This document shows positions 28,445-36,788 of a DNA stretch of 64,000 nucleotides, piece by piece. The notes under the pieces were generated by a model that was not told where the DNA came from, ran no database searches, and saw nothing but the letters and a program-made list of their open reading frames with translations. Within the stretch, counting starts at the first letter, position 1. Every line of letters starts with the position of its first letter. This DNA comes from VXNE01 sp965248075 (GTDB taxonomy: Bacteria; Pseudomonadota; Gammaproteobacteria; Pseudomonadales; Azotimanducaceae). The stretch covers positions 1,054,001 through 1,118,000 of the forward strand of contig CBDFIL010000002.1 in assembly GCA_965248075.1 (NCBI GenBank), given 5' to 3'. Position numbers and translations under genes: made by a program.

Positions 28445-29735
28445 CGCGAGCGTCATGCTGTGGGGCCGTCGCATCGGGGCGGTCTCCTGGGACACGAGGC
28501 GGGGAATCGGAGTCTTCCAGTACGACCCGCGCTTCTTCAGGGCGGGGATCGAGGTCTCTCCGATCACCATGCCCGTGCGGGAGGCGCCCTACACGTTTCC
28601 GGGGCTTGGCCGCGAAGCGTTCAAGGGCTTGCCGGGCCTCTTGGCCGACGCGTTGCCGGACCGCTTCGGCAATGCGCTGATCGATGTGTGGCTGGCGGAG
28701 ACCGATCGCGCCGCGGAAGACTTCAGCCCGGTGGATCGGCTCTGCTACATCGGCAGGCGAGGCGTCGGCGCGCTCGAGTTCGAACCGGGACTGCGGCGCC
28801 GGGACCGGCGTCGCAAGCTCGAGATCGGCCTGTTGGTCGATCTGGCGAATCGGGCGCTCGAAGAGCGGGGCCGCTTGGCCGGGCGGCTCGGCGGGCAGGA
28901 CGACACAGTGGCGTTGGAGGACATCCTCAGCGTGGGTACCTCCGCGGGTGGCGCCCAGGCGAAGGCGGTGCTGGCCTGGAACCGCGAGACGGGCGAGTTC
29001 CGGTCCGGGCAGGTGGAAGCCGGGGACGGGTTCGAGGACTGGCTCCTCAAGTTCGACGGTATCGCGGGCAGCCAGGATCGCGAACTGTCGGACCCGCAGG
29101 GGTACGGTCGGATCGAGTACGCCTACTACCTGATGGCCCGCGCAGCCCGGATCGAGATGTCGGAGTGCCGGCTGCACCACGAAGGCCGGCGGAGCCACTT
29201 CATGACCCGGCGCTTCGACCGCGACTCGCAGGGACGCAAGATCCACATGCAGACGTTCGGGGCGTTGCGGCACTTCGACTACAACGCGGCCGGCGCCTAC
29301 GGCTACGAGCAGGTGATGCAGACGATCCGGGCGCTCGGGCTCGGCATGTCGGTGGTGGAGGAGCAGTACCGGCGCACGGTGTTCAACGTCGTTGCCCGCA
29401 ACCAGGACGATCACGTCAAGAACATCGCGTTCCTGATGGACCGCCGCGGCGCGTGGCGCCTTTCGCCCGCGTACGATGTGGCGTACGCGCACAATCCGCG
29501 GGGCCTCTGGACAAGCGCGCACCAGATGAGCCTGGCGGGCAAGCGGGACGGGTTCGAACGCACTGACCTGGAACGCTTCGCGGAGAGTTCCGGCCTCAGG
29601 AAAACGGTCGCGGCCCGCGTGGTCGGTCAAGTGCTCTCGGCGGTCGCCCTGTGGCCGCGGTTCGCGGCGGAAGCGGGGGTAGAGGAGGAGGTTGTCCGGC
29701 GGATCGGAACGGCGCACCGCGTTCGACTGGGCTGA
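28437..29735 (+). CDS. hipA: HipA-family serine/threonine kinase toxin
   Basis: HipA phosphorylates glutamyl-tRNA synthetase in E. coli, stopping translation and producing persisters. Related HipA kinases hit other targets. The 432-residue protein includes the N-terminal subdomain and the kinase core. SVGTSAGGAQAK (Ser169) aligns with the E. coli autophosphorylation segment around Ser150. RNQDDHVKNIAF carries the catalytic Asp324, and SPAYDV carries the metal-binding Asp347. All key residues look intact, so an active toxin is likely. The target here is unknown. It was probably acquired horizontally, judging from the AT-rich leader. Confidence 0.9.
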   Translation: MTDASVMLWGRRIGAVSWDTRRGIGVFQYDPRFFRAGIEVSPITMPVREAPYTFPGLGREAFKGLPGLLADALPDRFGNALIDVWLAETDRAAEDFSPVDRLCYIGRRGVGALEFEPGLRRRDRRRKLEIGLLVDLANRALEERGRLAGRLGGQDDTVALEDILSVGTSAGGAQAKAVLAWNRETGEFRSGQVEAGDGFEDWLLKFDGIAGSQDRELSDPQGYGRIEYAYYLMARAARIEMSECRLHHEGRRSHFMTRRFDRDSQGRKIHMQTFGALRHFDYNAAGAYGYEQVMQTIRALGLGMSVVEEQYRRTVFNVVARNQDDHVKNIAFLMDRRGAWRLSPAYDVAYAHNPRGLWTSAHQMSLAGKRDGFERTDLERFAESSGLRKTVAARVVGQVLSAVALWPRFAAEAGVEEEVVRRIGTAHRVRLG

Positions 29736-29856
29736 CGGTGGGCGGCGGCAGCCGGGTGCAGGTCCCCGCTCGAAGAGTCCGTCCGGCTTCTCCGGATTCG
29801 GGATCTCTCGGACAGCGCCTGGCTCGGCGGCGACGTCGAACGTGCTTTCCGGTAAT

Positions 29857-29881
29857 ATACCCGAGCGTTTTGGTCGGGTAT
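29857..29881. promoter_or_regulatory. Predicted type 1 IscR binding site before nfuA
   Basis: The 25 bases consist of ATACCCGA and TCGGGTAT, perfectly inverted, with a 9-base centre. From memory, the type 1 IscR consensus is ATASYYGA followed by CTRWWWYAG and TCRRSTAT. The site agrees at 22 of 25 positions by my alignment. It overlaps a -10-like TAATAT (29853-29858) and lies 14 bases before the nfuA start. Confidence 0.6.
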
Positions 29882-29895
29882 GTTTGGACGTCGTC

Positions 29896-30474
29896 ATGAT
29901 CGACATCTCCGAGGCTGCGCAGGGCTATCTGCAGGAACTGCTGTCGAAGCAGGAGGAAGGTTGCGCAATCCGCATCTTCGTGGCGCAACCGGGCACGCCC
30001 CACGCCGAGACCTGCATTGCCTACTGTCGCCCGGGCGAAGCCGCGGAGGACGACGTGCCCGTCGAGTACGACGCGTTCACCGCATACTTCGAAAAACGTA
30101 GCGAACTGTACCTGGTGGACGCCGCGGTCGACTTCCAGGAAGACCGCATGGGCGGCCAGCTCACGATCAAGGCGCCCAACGCGCGCACCCCCAGCGTGGG
30201 GCCGGACTCACCGCTGGAGGACCGCGTCAACTACGTCCTCTACAACGAGATCAATCCCGGTCTCGCCGCGCACGGCGGCATGGTCACGCTGGTCGAGATC
30301 GTCGAGGGCGATACGGCGGTGCTGCAGTTCGGCGGCGGCTGCCAGGGTTGCGCGGCGGTGGACATCACCCTCAAGCAGGGCGTCGAGACCGCGCTTCTCG
30401 AGCAGATTCCGGACCTCGCCGCCATCCGGGACGCCACCGACCACACGGTCACGGAGCACGCCTACTACCGCTGA
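29896..30474 (+). CDS. nfuA: Fe-S biogenesis protein NfuA
   Basis: NfuA carries a 4Fe-4S cluster to apoproteins, especially under oxidative stress or iron limitation. The 192-residue protein has the degenerate A-type (HesB-like) N-domain to about residue 100 and a C-terminal Nfu domain with the cluster-binding CxxC in GGGCQGCAAVD. ATG 29896 gives MIDISEAAQ. The open frame continues upstream but that part is not conserved. An IscR-like palindrome overlaps the promoter region, so the gene is probably repressed by holo-IscR when clusters are plentiful. Confidence 0.94.
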   Translation: MIDISEAAQGYLQELLSKQEEGCAIRIFVAQPGTPHAETCIAYCRPGEAAEDDVPVEYDAFTAYFEKRSELYLVDAAVDFQEDRMGGQLTIKAPNARTPSVGPDSPLEDRVNYVLYNEINPGLAAHGGMVTLVEIVEGDTAVLQFGGGCQGCAAVDITLKQGVETALLEQIPDLAAIRDATDHTVTEHAYYR

Positions 30475-30539
30475 GGGGATGAGGCGCCTCGGCCCGACCG
30501 TGTTGAAGGGGTCGGCTCCCCGTGCGGCCCCGAGACGTC

Positions 30540-31616
30540 TCACCCGGCGCGTTCGAGCCCCATTCGCTGCACGAGCATGTCGCCGAGCCGTCCGGCCATC
30601 TCCAGGAGCAGCGCCTCCGTCTCCGGCCAGCCGATGCAGGCATCCGTGATGGAGACGCCGTAGCTCAGTTCCTTGCCAAGCTTCTGGCTGCCTTCGAGGA
30701 GGTTGCTCTCGAGCATGACGCCGATGATGGACCGGTTGCCGTTCTCGATCTGCGCGACCACGTCGCGGGCCACCGCGGGCTGGTTGCGGTGGTCCTTGTT
30801 CGAGTTGGCGTGGGAGCAGTCGACCATGATGTTCTCGGGCAGGTGCGCCCGCCGAAGTTCCGCCTCGCACGCGCGGATCGCCTGCTCGTCGTAGTTCGGC
30901 CCGGCGTGCCCGCCCCGCAGCACGATGTGCGCCAGGTCATTGCCGCGCGTGTGGATGACCGCAACCTGGCCGGACTGGTTGATGCCGAGAAACCGGTGCG
31001 GCTTGGTCACCGAGTTCAGCGCGTTGATCGCGACGTCGAGGGAACCGTCCGTGCCGTTCTTGAAGCCGATCGCCGAGGACAGTCCGGACGCCATCTCCCG
31101 ATGGGTCTGCGACTCCGTGGTGCGCGCGCCGATGGCGGACCATGCGATCAGGTCATGCAGGTATTGCGGCGTGATGGGGTCGAGCGCCTCCGTCGACAGC
31201 GGCAGGCCGAGCGCGCCGATGTCGACCAGCAGCCTACGCGCGATGCGAATGCCGTCCTCGATGTGGAAGGAGTCGTCGAGATGAGGGTCGTTGATCAGCC
31301 CCTTCCAGCCGACCGTGGTGCGCGGCTTCTCGAAGTACGCGCGCATCACCACGAACAGGCTGTCCCGGGTCCGGTCCGCCACCTCCTTCAGGCGATGGGC
31401 GTATTCGAGTGCGGCGTCCACATCGTGAATGGAGCAGGGTCCGACGACGACGAGCAGGCGGTGGTCCCGCCGTTCGAGGATGTTGCGCACCTGACGGCGC
31501 GCGTCGGCGACCGTGTCGGTGACCGCTTCCGGCGCCGGCAGAGCGGCCTTGACCGCATAGGGTGTCGGCAGGACCTCGTTCGCGAGCACGTTGAGATTCT
31601 CCGTCTGTCTTTGCAT
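30540..31616 (-). CDS. aroG: 3-deoxy-7-phosphoheptulonate (DAHP) synthase, class I
   Basis: Condenses phosphoenolpyruvate and erythrose-4-phosphate, the first step of aromatic amino acid synthesis. The 358-residue protein is a class I (AroF/G/H-type) enzyme with GPCSIHD, MRAYFEKPRTTVGWKG, GFKNGTDG, LRGGHAGPNY and the C-terminal GVSITDACIGW. Which isozyme, and thus which feedback inhibitor, cannot be decided by eye. The symbol aroG is nominal. A leader peptide rich in aromatic residues and a transcription terminator lie directly upstream, pointing to attenuation control. Confidence 0.93.
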   Translation of the reverse strand: MQRQTENLNVLANEVLPTPYAVKAALPAPEAVTDTVADARRQVRNILERRDHRLLVVVGPCSIHDVDAALEYAHRLKEVADRTRDSLFVVMRAYFEKPRTTVGWKGLINDPHLDDSFHIEDGIRIARRLLVDIGALGLPLSTEALDPITPQYLHDLIAWSAIGARTTESQTHREMASGLSSAIGFKNGTDGSLDVAINALNSVTKPHRFLGINQSGQVAVIHTRGNDLAHIVLRGGHAGPNYDEQAIRACEAELRRAHLPENIMVDCSHANSNKDHRNQPAVARDVVAQIENGNRSIIGVMLESNLLEGSQKLGKELSYGVSITDACIGWPETEALLLEMAGRLGDMLVQRMGLERAG

Positions 31617-31629
31617 GGCACCCTCTTAG

Positions 31630-31666
31630 AAAACAAAAACCCCGACGGCGGCTGCCTGTCGGGGTT
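31630..31666 (-). terminator. Attenuator terminator upstream of aroG
   Basis: On the minus strand AACCCCGAC (31658-31666 complement) and GTCGGGGTT (31638-31646 complement) form a 9-bp stem followed by TTTTTGTTTT. It lies 13 bases before the aroG start and is a textbook intrinsic terminator. A competing antiterminator is available: GGCTGCCT (31675-31682 complement) pairs perfectly with AGGCAGCC (31650-31657 complement), which includes the terminator loop. Confidence 0.8.
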
Positions 31667-31715
31667 CTGGCGAGAGGCAGCCTGCGCCGCCCCTCGATGG
31701 ACCGAGTGCGCCGCT

Positions 31716-31811
31716 CTAGCGGGGCCAATAGCCAAACCAGCAGCCCGTGCGGCGTTCGATGCACGTACGCCGGTCGGGCAGGGTCTGGCGATTCGACTCG
31801 GTCTTGGTCAT
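31716..31811 (-). CDS. Aromatic-residue leader peptide of the aroG attenuator (31 residues)
   Basis: The frame from ATG 31811 encodes MTKTESNRQ and ends CWFGYWPR-stop, with two tryptophan, one phenylalanine and one tyrosine codon in its last eight codons (31722-31742). The stop lies 50 bases before the terminator stem. A ribosome stalled on these codons would leave the antiterminator free to form. The start has no good ribosome binding site, so the exact first codon is uncertain. Confidence 0.6.
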   Translation of the reverse strand: MTKTESNRQTLPDRRTCIERRTGCWFGYWPR

Positions 31812-32005
31812 GGCGCGCGGATTGTGGGGGGTCGCCCGAGAAAAAGCAACAGCGGCGCGATACCATAGACCGCGCAGGCTTGCCGTCTCCGGGCCTTGAC
31901 GATCCGGAGGGTTTGGCCTGCCGTCGGTCTGAAAGCGCTCCGGACATCCCGGCCGGGCCGAGGCCCGTCGGTCCCAACAGCTTCCACAGGAGTCCTGCAG
32001 GCGGA

Positions 32006-33328
32006 ATGGACAGCGCAACGCAGCGCGGCAAGATCGGCTTTGTGAGTCTCGGCTGTCCGAAGGCGCTGACGGACACCGAGCGTATCGTCACGCAGCTCAG
32101 GACGGACGGCTACGAGACGACCGCGAGCTACGAAGACGCCGATGTCGTGGTCGTCAACACCTGCGGCTTCATCGACAGTGCGATCGACGAGTCTCTCGAT
32201 GCCATTGCCGAAGCCATGCAGGCCAACGGCCGGGTCATCGTCACGGGCTGCCTCGGCGCCAAAGGCGACATCGTCCGCGACACGTACCCGGACGTGCTCG
32301 CCGTGACGGGTCCACACGCCTATGCGGAAGTCGTGAGCGCCGTGCACGACGCGGTGCCGCCGCCGCCGTTCGACCCGTACCTGTCGCTCGTTCCCGACCA
32401 CGGCATCAAGCTGACGCCCCGGCACTACGCCTACCTGAAGATCTCGGAGGGCTGCAACCACAAGTGCAGCTTCTGCATCATCCCGAGCATGCGCGGCAAG
32501 CTCGTCTCGCGGCGCATCGGGGACATCCTGACGGAGGCGGAGTCGCTGGCGGCCGCGGGCGTGAAGGAGTTACTGGTGATCGCGCAGGACACCTCGGCAT
32601 ACGGCGTGGACATCCGCTACCGTACCGACTTCTGGCACGGCCGCCCGTTTCGCTCGAACCTGGTCACGCTGTGCGAGCACCTCGGGGAGTTGGTTCCCTG
32701 GGTGCGCCTGCACTACGTCTACCCGTATCCGCACGTCGACGACCTGATCCCGCTCATGGCCGACGGTCGCCTTCTGCCCTACCTCGATATACCGCTGCAG
32801 CACGCTTCGCCCCCGGTGCTGCGCGCCATGCGGCGGCCGGCGGCGGCCGACCGGACGCTCGAGCGCATTCGGCAATGGCGCGAGGCGGTGCCGGAACTGA
32901 CGCTGCGCAGCACGTTCATCGTGGGCTTCCCCGGGGAAACGGACGCCGATTTCGAAGTACTGCTCGAGTTCCTCCGCGAAGCACGGCTCGAGCGGGTAGG
33001 GTGTTTCGCGTATTCCGATGTCGAGGGCGCTTCCGCCAACGCCCTGCCGGACCACGTGCCCGAGGACGTGAAACACGATCGCCTCGAGACATTGATGACC
33101 CTGCAGGCCGAGATCAGCCTCGCCGGCCAGCGCGCCCGGATCGGGCGGACCGTCGATGTCCTCATCGACGAAGCCGGCGAAAACGGCGGTACCGGCCGGA
33201 CGACCGGCGACGCGCCCGAAATTGATGGCGTGGTGTACGTCGACGGGGCCGTGACAGCCGGGGAGTGGGCACGCGTCCAAGTGACCGATGCGGACACGCA
33301 CGACCTCTTCGGCAAGGTCGTCGTGTAG
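32006..33328 (+). CDS. rimO: Ribosomal protein S12 methylthiotransferase RimO
   Basis: RimO is a radical-SAM enzyme that methylthiolates an aspartate of ribosomal protein S12. The 440-residue protein has the UPF0004 N-domain with cysteines in LGCPKA, NTCGF and TGCLG. The radical SAM motif CNHKCSFC follows, then a C-terminal TRAM domain. ATG 32006 matches the family length (E. coli 441). The last stop codon TAG (33326-33328) lies inside the 10-bp target duplication of the adjoining insertion sequence, so the protein end is unchanged by the insertion. Confidence 0.96.
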   Translation: MDSATQRGKIGFVSLGCPKALTDTERIVTQLRTDGYETTASYEDADVVVVNTCGFIDSAIDESLDAIAEAMQANGRVIVTGCLGAKGDIVRDTYPDVLAVTGPHAYAEVVSAVHDAVPPPPFDPYLSLVPDHGIKLTPRHYAYLKISEGCNHKCSFCIIPSMRGKLVSRRIGDILTEAESLAAAGVKELLVIAQDTSAYGVDIRYRTDFWHGRPFRSNLVTLCEHLGELVPWVRLHYVYPYPHVDDLIPLMADGRLLPYLDIPLQHASPPVLRAMRRPAAADRTLERIRQWREAVPELTLRSTFIVGFPGETDADFEVLLEFLREARLERVGCFAYSDVEGASANALPDHVPEDVKHDRLETLMTLQAEISLAGQRARIGRTVDVLIDEAGENGGTGRTTGDAPEIDGVVYVDGAVTAGEWARVQVTDADTHDLFGKVVV

Positions 33329-33333
33329 GGTCC

Positions 33334-35325
33334 CACGGCTAATTTGTTCTCCGGTTGGTTGACGACATTCGCAGGGTGTTGCGAGTCATGCGGAGGTAGT
33401 CGAAGACGCGGCGGGGATTGCGGTTGAGGCGGCGCATGGCGGCGGCGACGCAGTCGTCGGTGTGGGAACGGATGACGCCGATGGCGAAGCGTCGCAGGCG
33501 GGTGGTGTTTTCGGGGCCGTGGCCGGTTCGGATGCGCAGGCGGTCCTCGTCGAAGGCGTTGTCGAGGATGTTGTGGACGGACTCGACCTTCCAGTGGCCG
33601 CGGTTGAGTTGGAGCAGGCGCCGGGCGTCGGCGGTGTCGGGGCCGTGGCTGGTGATGCCGAGGGCGCATTCGACCGAGTGCTTGCGGGACTTCTTGACGA
33701 CGGCGGTGCGCTCGACGAGGAAGGCCTGTCCGACGTGGGGGAAGGTCAGGTGGCCGTTGAGGCGGGCGGTGGTCCAGATGGCGCGGCTTTCGAGGCGCCC
33801 GTGCTCAAGGGAGAAGGGCTCGCGGAAGTCGGGCTCGCCGCGCCGTGCGAAGAACAGCCGGAGGTCGTCGAGCAGGGTCGGCTGGTTGCCCTTGGCGGTG
33901 AATACGAAGTGGGCGCCGCGGTCGTGGAGGAAGTCGGCGAGCTTGCGCTGGGTGAGCAGGGCGTCGGCGGTGAAGGTCTTGCCGGCGAAGTCGAGTTCGA
34001 GGCCTTCGAGCATGGGGACGACGGTTCCGATTTCGTTGGTGCGCTTGGTCTCGTCGTCGGCGCCGAGCGGGAGGCGGTCGACTTTTTTTGGGTGAGGGTG
34101 ACGCCGTCGCGCTGGCCGACGGCGCCGAGGATGTGGACCTGGCACTGGTTCTCGCCGATCTTGCCGGTGGCGGGCTTGGCATCGCCGTTGGCGGCGCGGG
34201 CCTCCGCCTGCGGCGCGCGGGCGTCAGTATAGATGGCGTTGCGCATGGTCTTGCCGTCGATGGCGATGGCGTCGTCGGCGTTGCCGCGGGCGGCGTCGAA
34301 GCGCCGCAGGGCGCGGTCGAGCTGGTCGGGGTCGACGCGTACCAGAACGTCGCGGATGACGTATTCGCTGGGCACCTCGTAGCGGCCGCCGCGGTGCCGG
34401 CAACGGAACCGCTCGCGGGCGCGCGGCGACAGGTCGGCGGCCCATTCGGCCATGGCCTTGTAGCCGCACGCGCCGCACAGCGTGGCGCCGGCGGCGATGG
34501 CGAGCACGACGGTCAGCGGATGGCGCCGGCCCTGGCGGCGGCGCGGGTCGTCGATGTCGGCGAAGTGGTCGGGCAGGGAACGCATGGTGTCGGCGGAGAT
34601 CATGGCCTTCGGGCCTCCGTGGCGGTCGATGGGGTGGAGTGCGGGCCGGGTCAGGCGCGCCCGCGCGGCGGCGACCAAGGGGCGGACGAAGACCAGCTTC
34701 GGCGCGGCCGGGGCGGCGCTGTAGCCGCCGCGCACGCGACGGAAGCCGCGCGTGCGTCCGACGCAGGTCCAGTTCGCGGCGCGGTACACCGTGCCGCGGA
34801 AGCGCGCCGGATCGACGAAGGTCTCCAGCAGCACGAGCGGGTGGCCGAAGCGTGCCGGCCAGTCCGCCGCCAGCCGCCGTTCGCACAGCGCCAGCACCCG
34901 CGAGCCCAGATTCGGCACGCGCCAGCCCGGCAGGATCAGGAAGCGGCTATTGTTGGCGAGCAAGTGCTGGCGGTCGTACTGCGTGCGAAAGTCCCAACCG
35001 ATCCAGCGGTCGCGGGCGCCGCACTTCAGCGCCGGCGCCGAGAAGCCGATCAGCGCCACCCACCGGTCGCGCCAGCGCGCGGCGTACCACAGCGTTTCGC
35101 CGATCTTCGGCGGCGCCCCCAGGTAGTGGTGCGCCGCCATCAGCTCCCGATAGCGCCCTTCCGCCGCCGCCGTCACCGGCTCCACGGCAACCTCGCCCAA
35201 CTCCACTCCGCCCCCGGTTCCGCATCAAACTGCGGGCGTTTCTACACCGGTTCGGCGCGGATGTCCAGCATTCCACCTAACCCGTTCTTTCCGCTCGCCT
35301 TCCCCGGGTGGACCAATTCGCCCTG
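33334..35325 (-). mobile_element. ISAs1-family insertion sequence with DUF4338 domain (element 1)
   Basis: The element is 1992 bases long. The flanks 33324-33333 and 35326-35335 are identical 10-base duplications (TGTAGGGTCC). The ends are imperfect inverted repeats: CACGGCTAATTTGTTC at the left, and CAGGGCGAATTGGTCC reading in from the right, about 15 of 21 matching when extended. One long transposase gene fills the minus strand and requires a frameshift. The perfect duplication indicates a fairly recent insertion. ISAs1 elements typically have CAGG-type ends and 8-10 bp duplications, which fits. Confidence 0.88.
33339..35206 (-). CDS. ISAs1-type DDE transposase with N-terminal DUF4338 (DruA-like) domain, -1 frameshift
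   Basis: Frame 0 runs from ATG 35206. Residues about 20-170 match DUF4338 (HHYLGAPPKIGETLWY, RDRWIGWD, NNSRFLILP, LLETFVDPARF, YRAANW). Next comes the ISAs1 helper region (IDDPRRRQGRRHPL) and the first catalytic aspartate in IAIDGKTMRN. At 34082-34088 the minus strand reads A_AAA_AAG in frame. A -1 shift there yields QKKVDRL and continues through FTADALLTQR (second Asp) and EHGRLESR (Glu) to the TAG at 33339. The joined product would be 622 residues. Without the shift, frame 0 runs on to 33746 as a low-complexity, Ser/Pro-rich tail. Programmed shift or a one-base mutation are both possible. Confidence 0.8.
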
Positions 35326-35432
35326 TGTAGGGTCCGCGGGCCCCCTGCGGCACAGCCGCGCTGTGGTATTCTCGCGGGCTTTCCCGGCCGCTCTGCGAGC
35401 GTGCACTCCGAGCGGCGGCAAGGAGCCGAGAC

Positions 35433-35558
35433 ATGTGGTATCTGCTTGAAGATTTCCTCGAGCAACCGCTCGCGATGAAGGCGTTCCTCCTCGTGGGCTG
35501 GCTCTGCATGGTCATCATGGTGTCGAGTTTCGTCGCGTCCGTGTTCGGGGGCGGGTAG
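35433..35558 (+). CDS. Small single-span membrane protein (41 residues)
   Basis: ATG 35433 with AAGGAG seven bases upstream encodes a peptide starting MWYLLEDFLEQPLAMK. A hydrophobic helix follows (about residues 17-37, with LVGWLCMVIMVSSFVASVF), ending GGG. It lies 17 bases before the TerB-like gene in the same direction and is probably co-transcribed with it. I do not recognise the family. The Trp/Leu-rich start and glycine end suggest an inner-membrane microprotein. Confidence 0.55.
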   Translation: MWYLLEDFLEQPLAMKAFLLVGWLCMVIMVSSFVASVFGGG

Positions 35559-35575
35559 GGCGCCCGCGGGCACGC

Positions 35576-35971
35576 ATGTGGCTCTCGTCACTCACGGATG
35601 ACCAACGCCGGGCGCTGCTCGGACTCGCCCATAACGTCGTCGTGTCCGATGGCCTCCTCGACCCCAACGAGGAGGTCATGCTGGACGAGTTCAAGCGCGA
35701 GATGGAACTGCATCCCGCCACGGAGTCGGACTACCTGGAACTCGACGGTATCGACGCCACCTTCCGGAGCCGGAGCACGCGCGCCATCGCCATGCTCAAC
35801 CTCCTCCGGCTCTGTTACGTCGACGGTGCGTTCGAGATCGAGGAAGAATGCCTGCTGCAGGAAATCGGCGAGGCGTTCGGAATCGACGGAGACGAGTTCC
35901 TCCTGATGAACAACTGGGTCAAGCGCCTGGTCGCCCTGGAGAAGGAAGCCCGGACCTTCATGCACTCGTGA
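35576..35971 (+). CDS. TerB-like (tellurite resistance domain) protein
   Basis: A 131-residue, acidic, all-helical cytoplasmic protein. The repeated pattern VVVSDGLLDPNEEVMLDEF and LCYVDGAFEIEEECLLQEIGEAFG is typical of the TerB/DjlA-N metal-binding helical fold: two calcium/metal-type acidic helices. The function is unknown in this context. ATG 35576 follows the small membrane protein. A J-domain protein of the kind often linked to TerB domains lies next to it on the other strand. Confidence 0.7.
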   Translation: MWLSSLTDDQRRALLGLAHNVVVSDGLLDPNEEVMLDEFKREMELHPATESDYLELDGIDATFRSRSTRAIAMLNLLRLCYVDGAFEIEEECLLQEIGEAFGIDGDEFLLMNNWVKRLVALEKEARTFMHS

Positions 35972-36047
35972 CGGCGCACGTCAGGGAATCAGTCAGGGGC
36001 AGTCAGTCTCAGGATAAGCACCGCCGCCACCGGGCTCGAGCGGGCCG

Positions 36048-36788
36048 TCACCGGCCGAGCAGCACGTGTTTCGCCTCGTTGAGCGTCGCGGCCAGGTAGG
36101 TCGAGCCGCCGCGGTCCGGATGCAGCTTCTGAATGAGGCGCCGATGCGCCTCGACGATTTCCTCTCTGGTAGCGCGCGCGTCGAGTCCGAGCACTTCCAG
36201 CGCTCGTTCCCGGGTCATGTCACCGTCCGGCCCGGACCGATCCCGTCCGGCAACGTCCTCCCAGCCCGGATGCACCCGCTCCAGGTAACTGTCCAGCAGA
36301 CGGACCGAGTCGGGATCGCCGAAGGCGGCCCGCAATGCCCGGAGTTCCTCGAGGGCCAGGTCCGAGAGGGAGCGCCCGGCGAAGGCGCCGGCGAGCACCT
36401 CGCCGTCCATGCGCCCGGATGCGTGGTGCAGGATCATCCTGAGTTCGCCGGTCGCCACCTCCGATTGTTCCGGAGCGGAAGGCGAGTCCGCGGCGCCGGC
36501 CGGCCCCGCCGCGAACGTCTGGCCGGCCAGGGGCATGACGCGCCGCAGCAGCGGCAGGAAGCGTAACAGCGACAGGGCCCGGCGCAGGAATGGGAATACC
36601 GCGGCGCCGGCGGCGACGAGCCAGTGCATGCGCCCGGTCGCGGCCAGGACAGCGAGTCCGATGACCAGCACGACCGCCGCGGTCGTGAGCAGCATCGACC
36701 CCTTGCGCGGCTGCGTCTTCGTCCACAGCATGCGTACCAGCAGCACGAAGGCCACACCGGCCAGCACGGCCACCAATACGACGATCAT
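36048..36788 (-). CDS. Membrane-anchored J-domain (DnaJ-like) protein
   Basis: A 246-residue protein with two N-terminal hydrophobic segments (residues about 2-20 and 33-50, possibly a third near 57-70). The variable middle is followed by a C-terminal J domain with the essential HPD in QKLHPDRGG. The layout is TIM14/DjlA-like: anchored in the inner membrane, with the J domain recruiting a DnaK-type Hsp70. ATG 36788 overlaps the stop of the VWA gene (ATGA), so the two are translationally coupled. Client proteins are unknown. Confidence 0.8.
   Translation of the reverse strand: MIVVLVAVLAGVAFVLLVRMLWTKTQPRKGSMLLTTAAVVLVIGLAVLAATGRMHWLVAAGAAVFPFLRRALSLLRFLPLLRRVMPLAGQTFAAGPAGAADSPSAPEQSEVATGELRMILHHASGRMDGEVLAGAFAGRSLSDLALEELRALRAAFGDPDSVRLLDSYLERVHPGWEDVAGRDRSGPDGDMTRERALEVLGLDARATREEIVEAHRRLIQKLHPDRGGSTYLAATLNEAKHVLLGR

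Noticed and set aside
34088..35449. Long plus-strand open frame (453 codons) across the insertion sequence
   Set aside because: It is antisense to the transposase. It is rich in Gly/Ala/Val of low complexity and shows no family motif, as expected for an antisense frame of a GC-rich gene.
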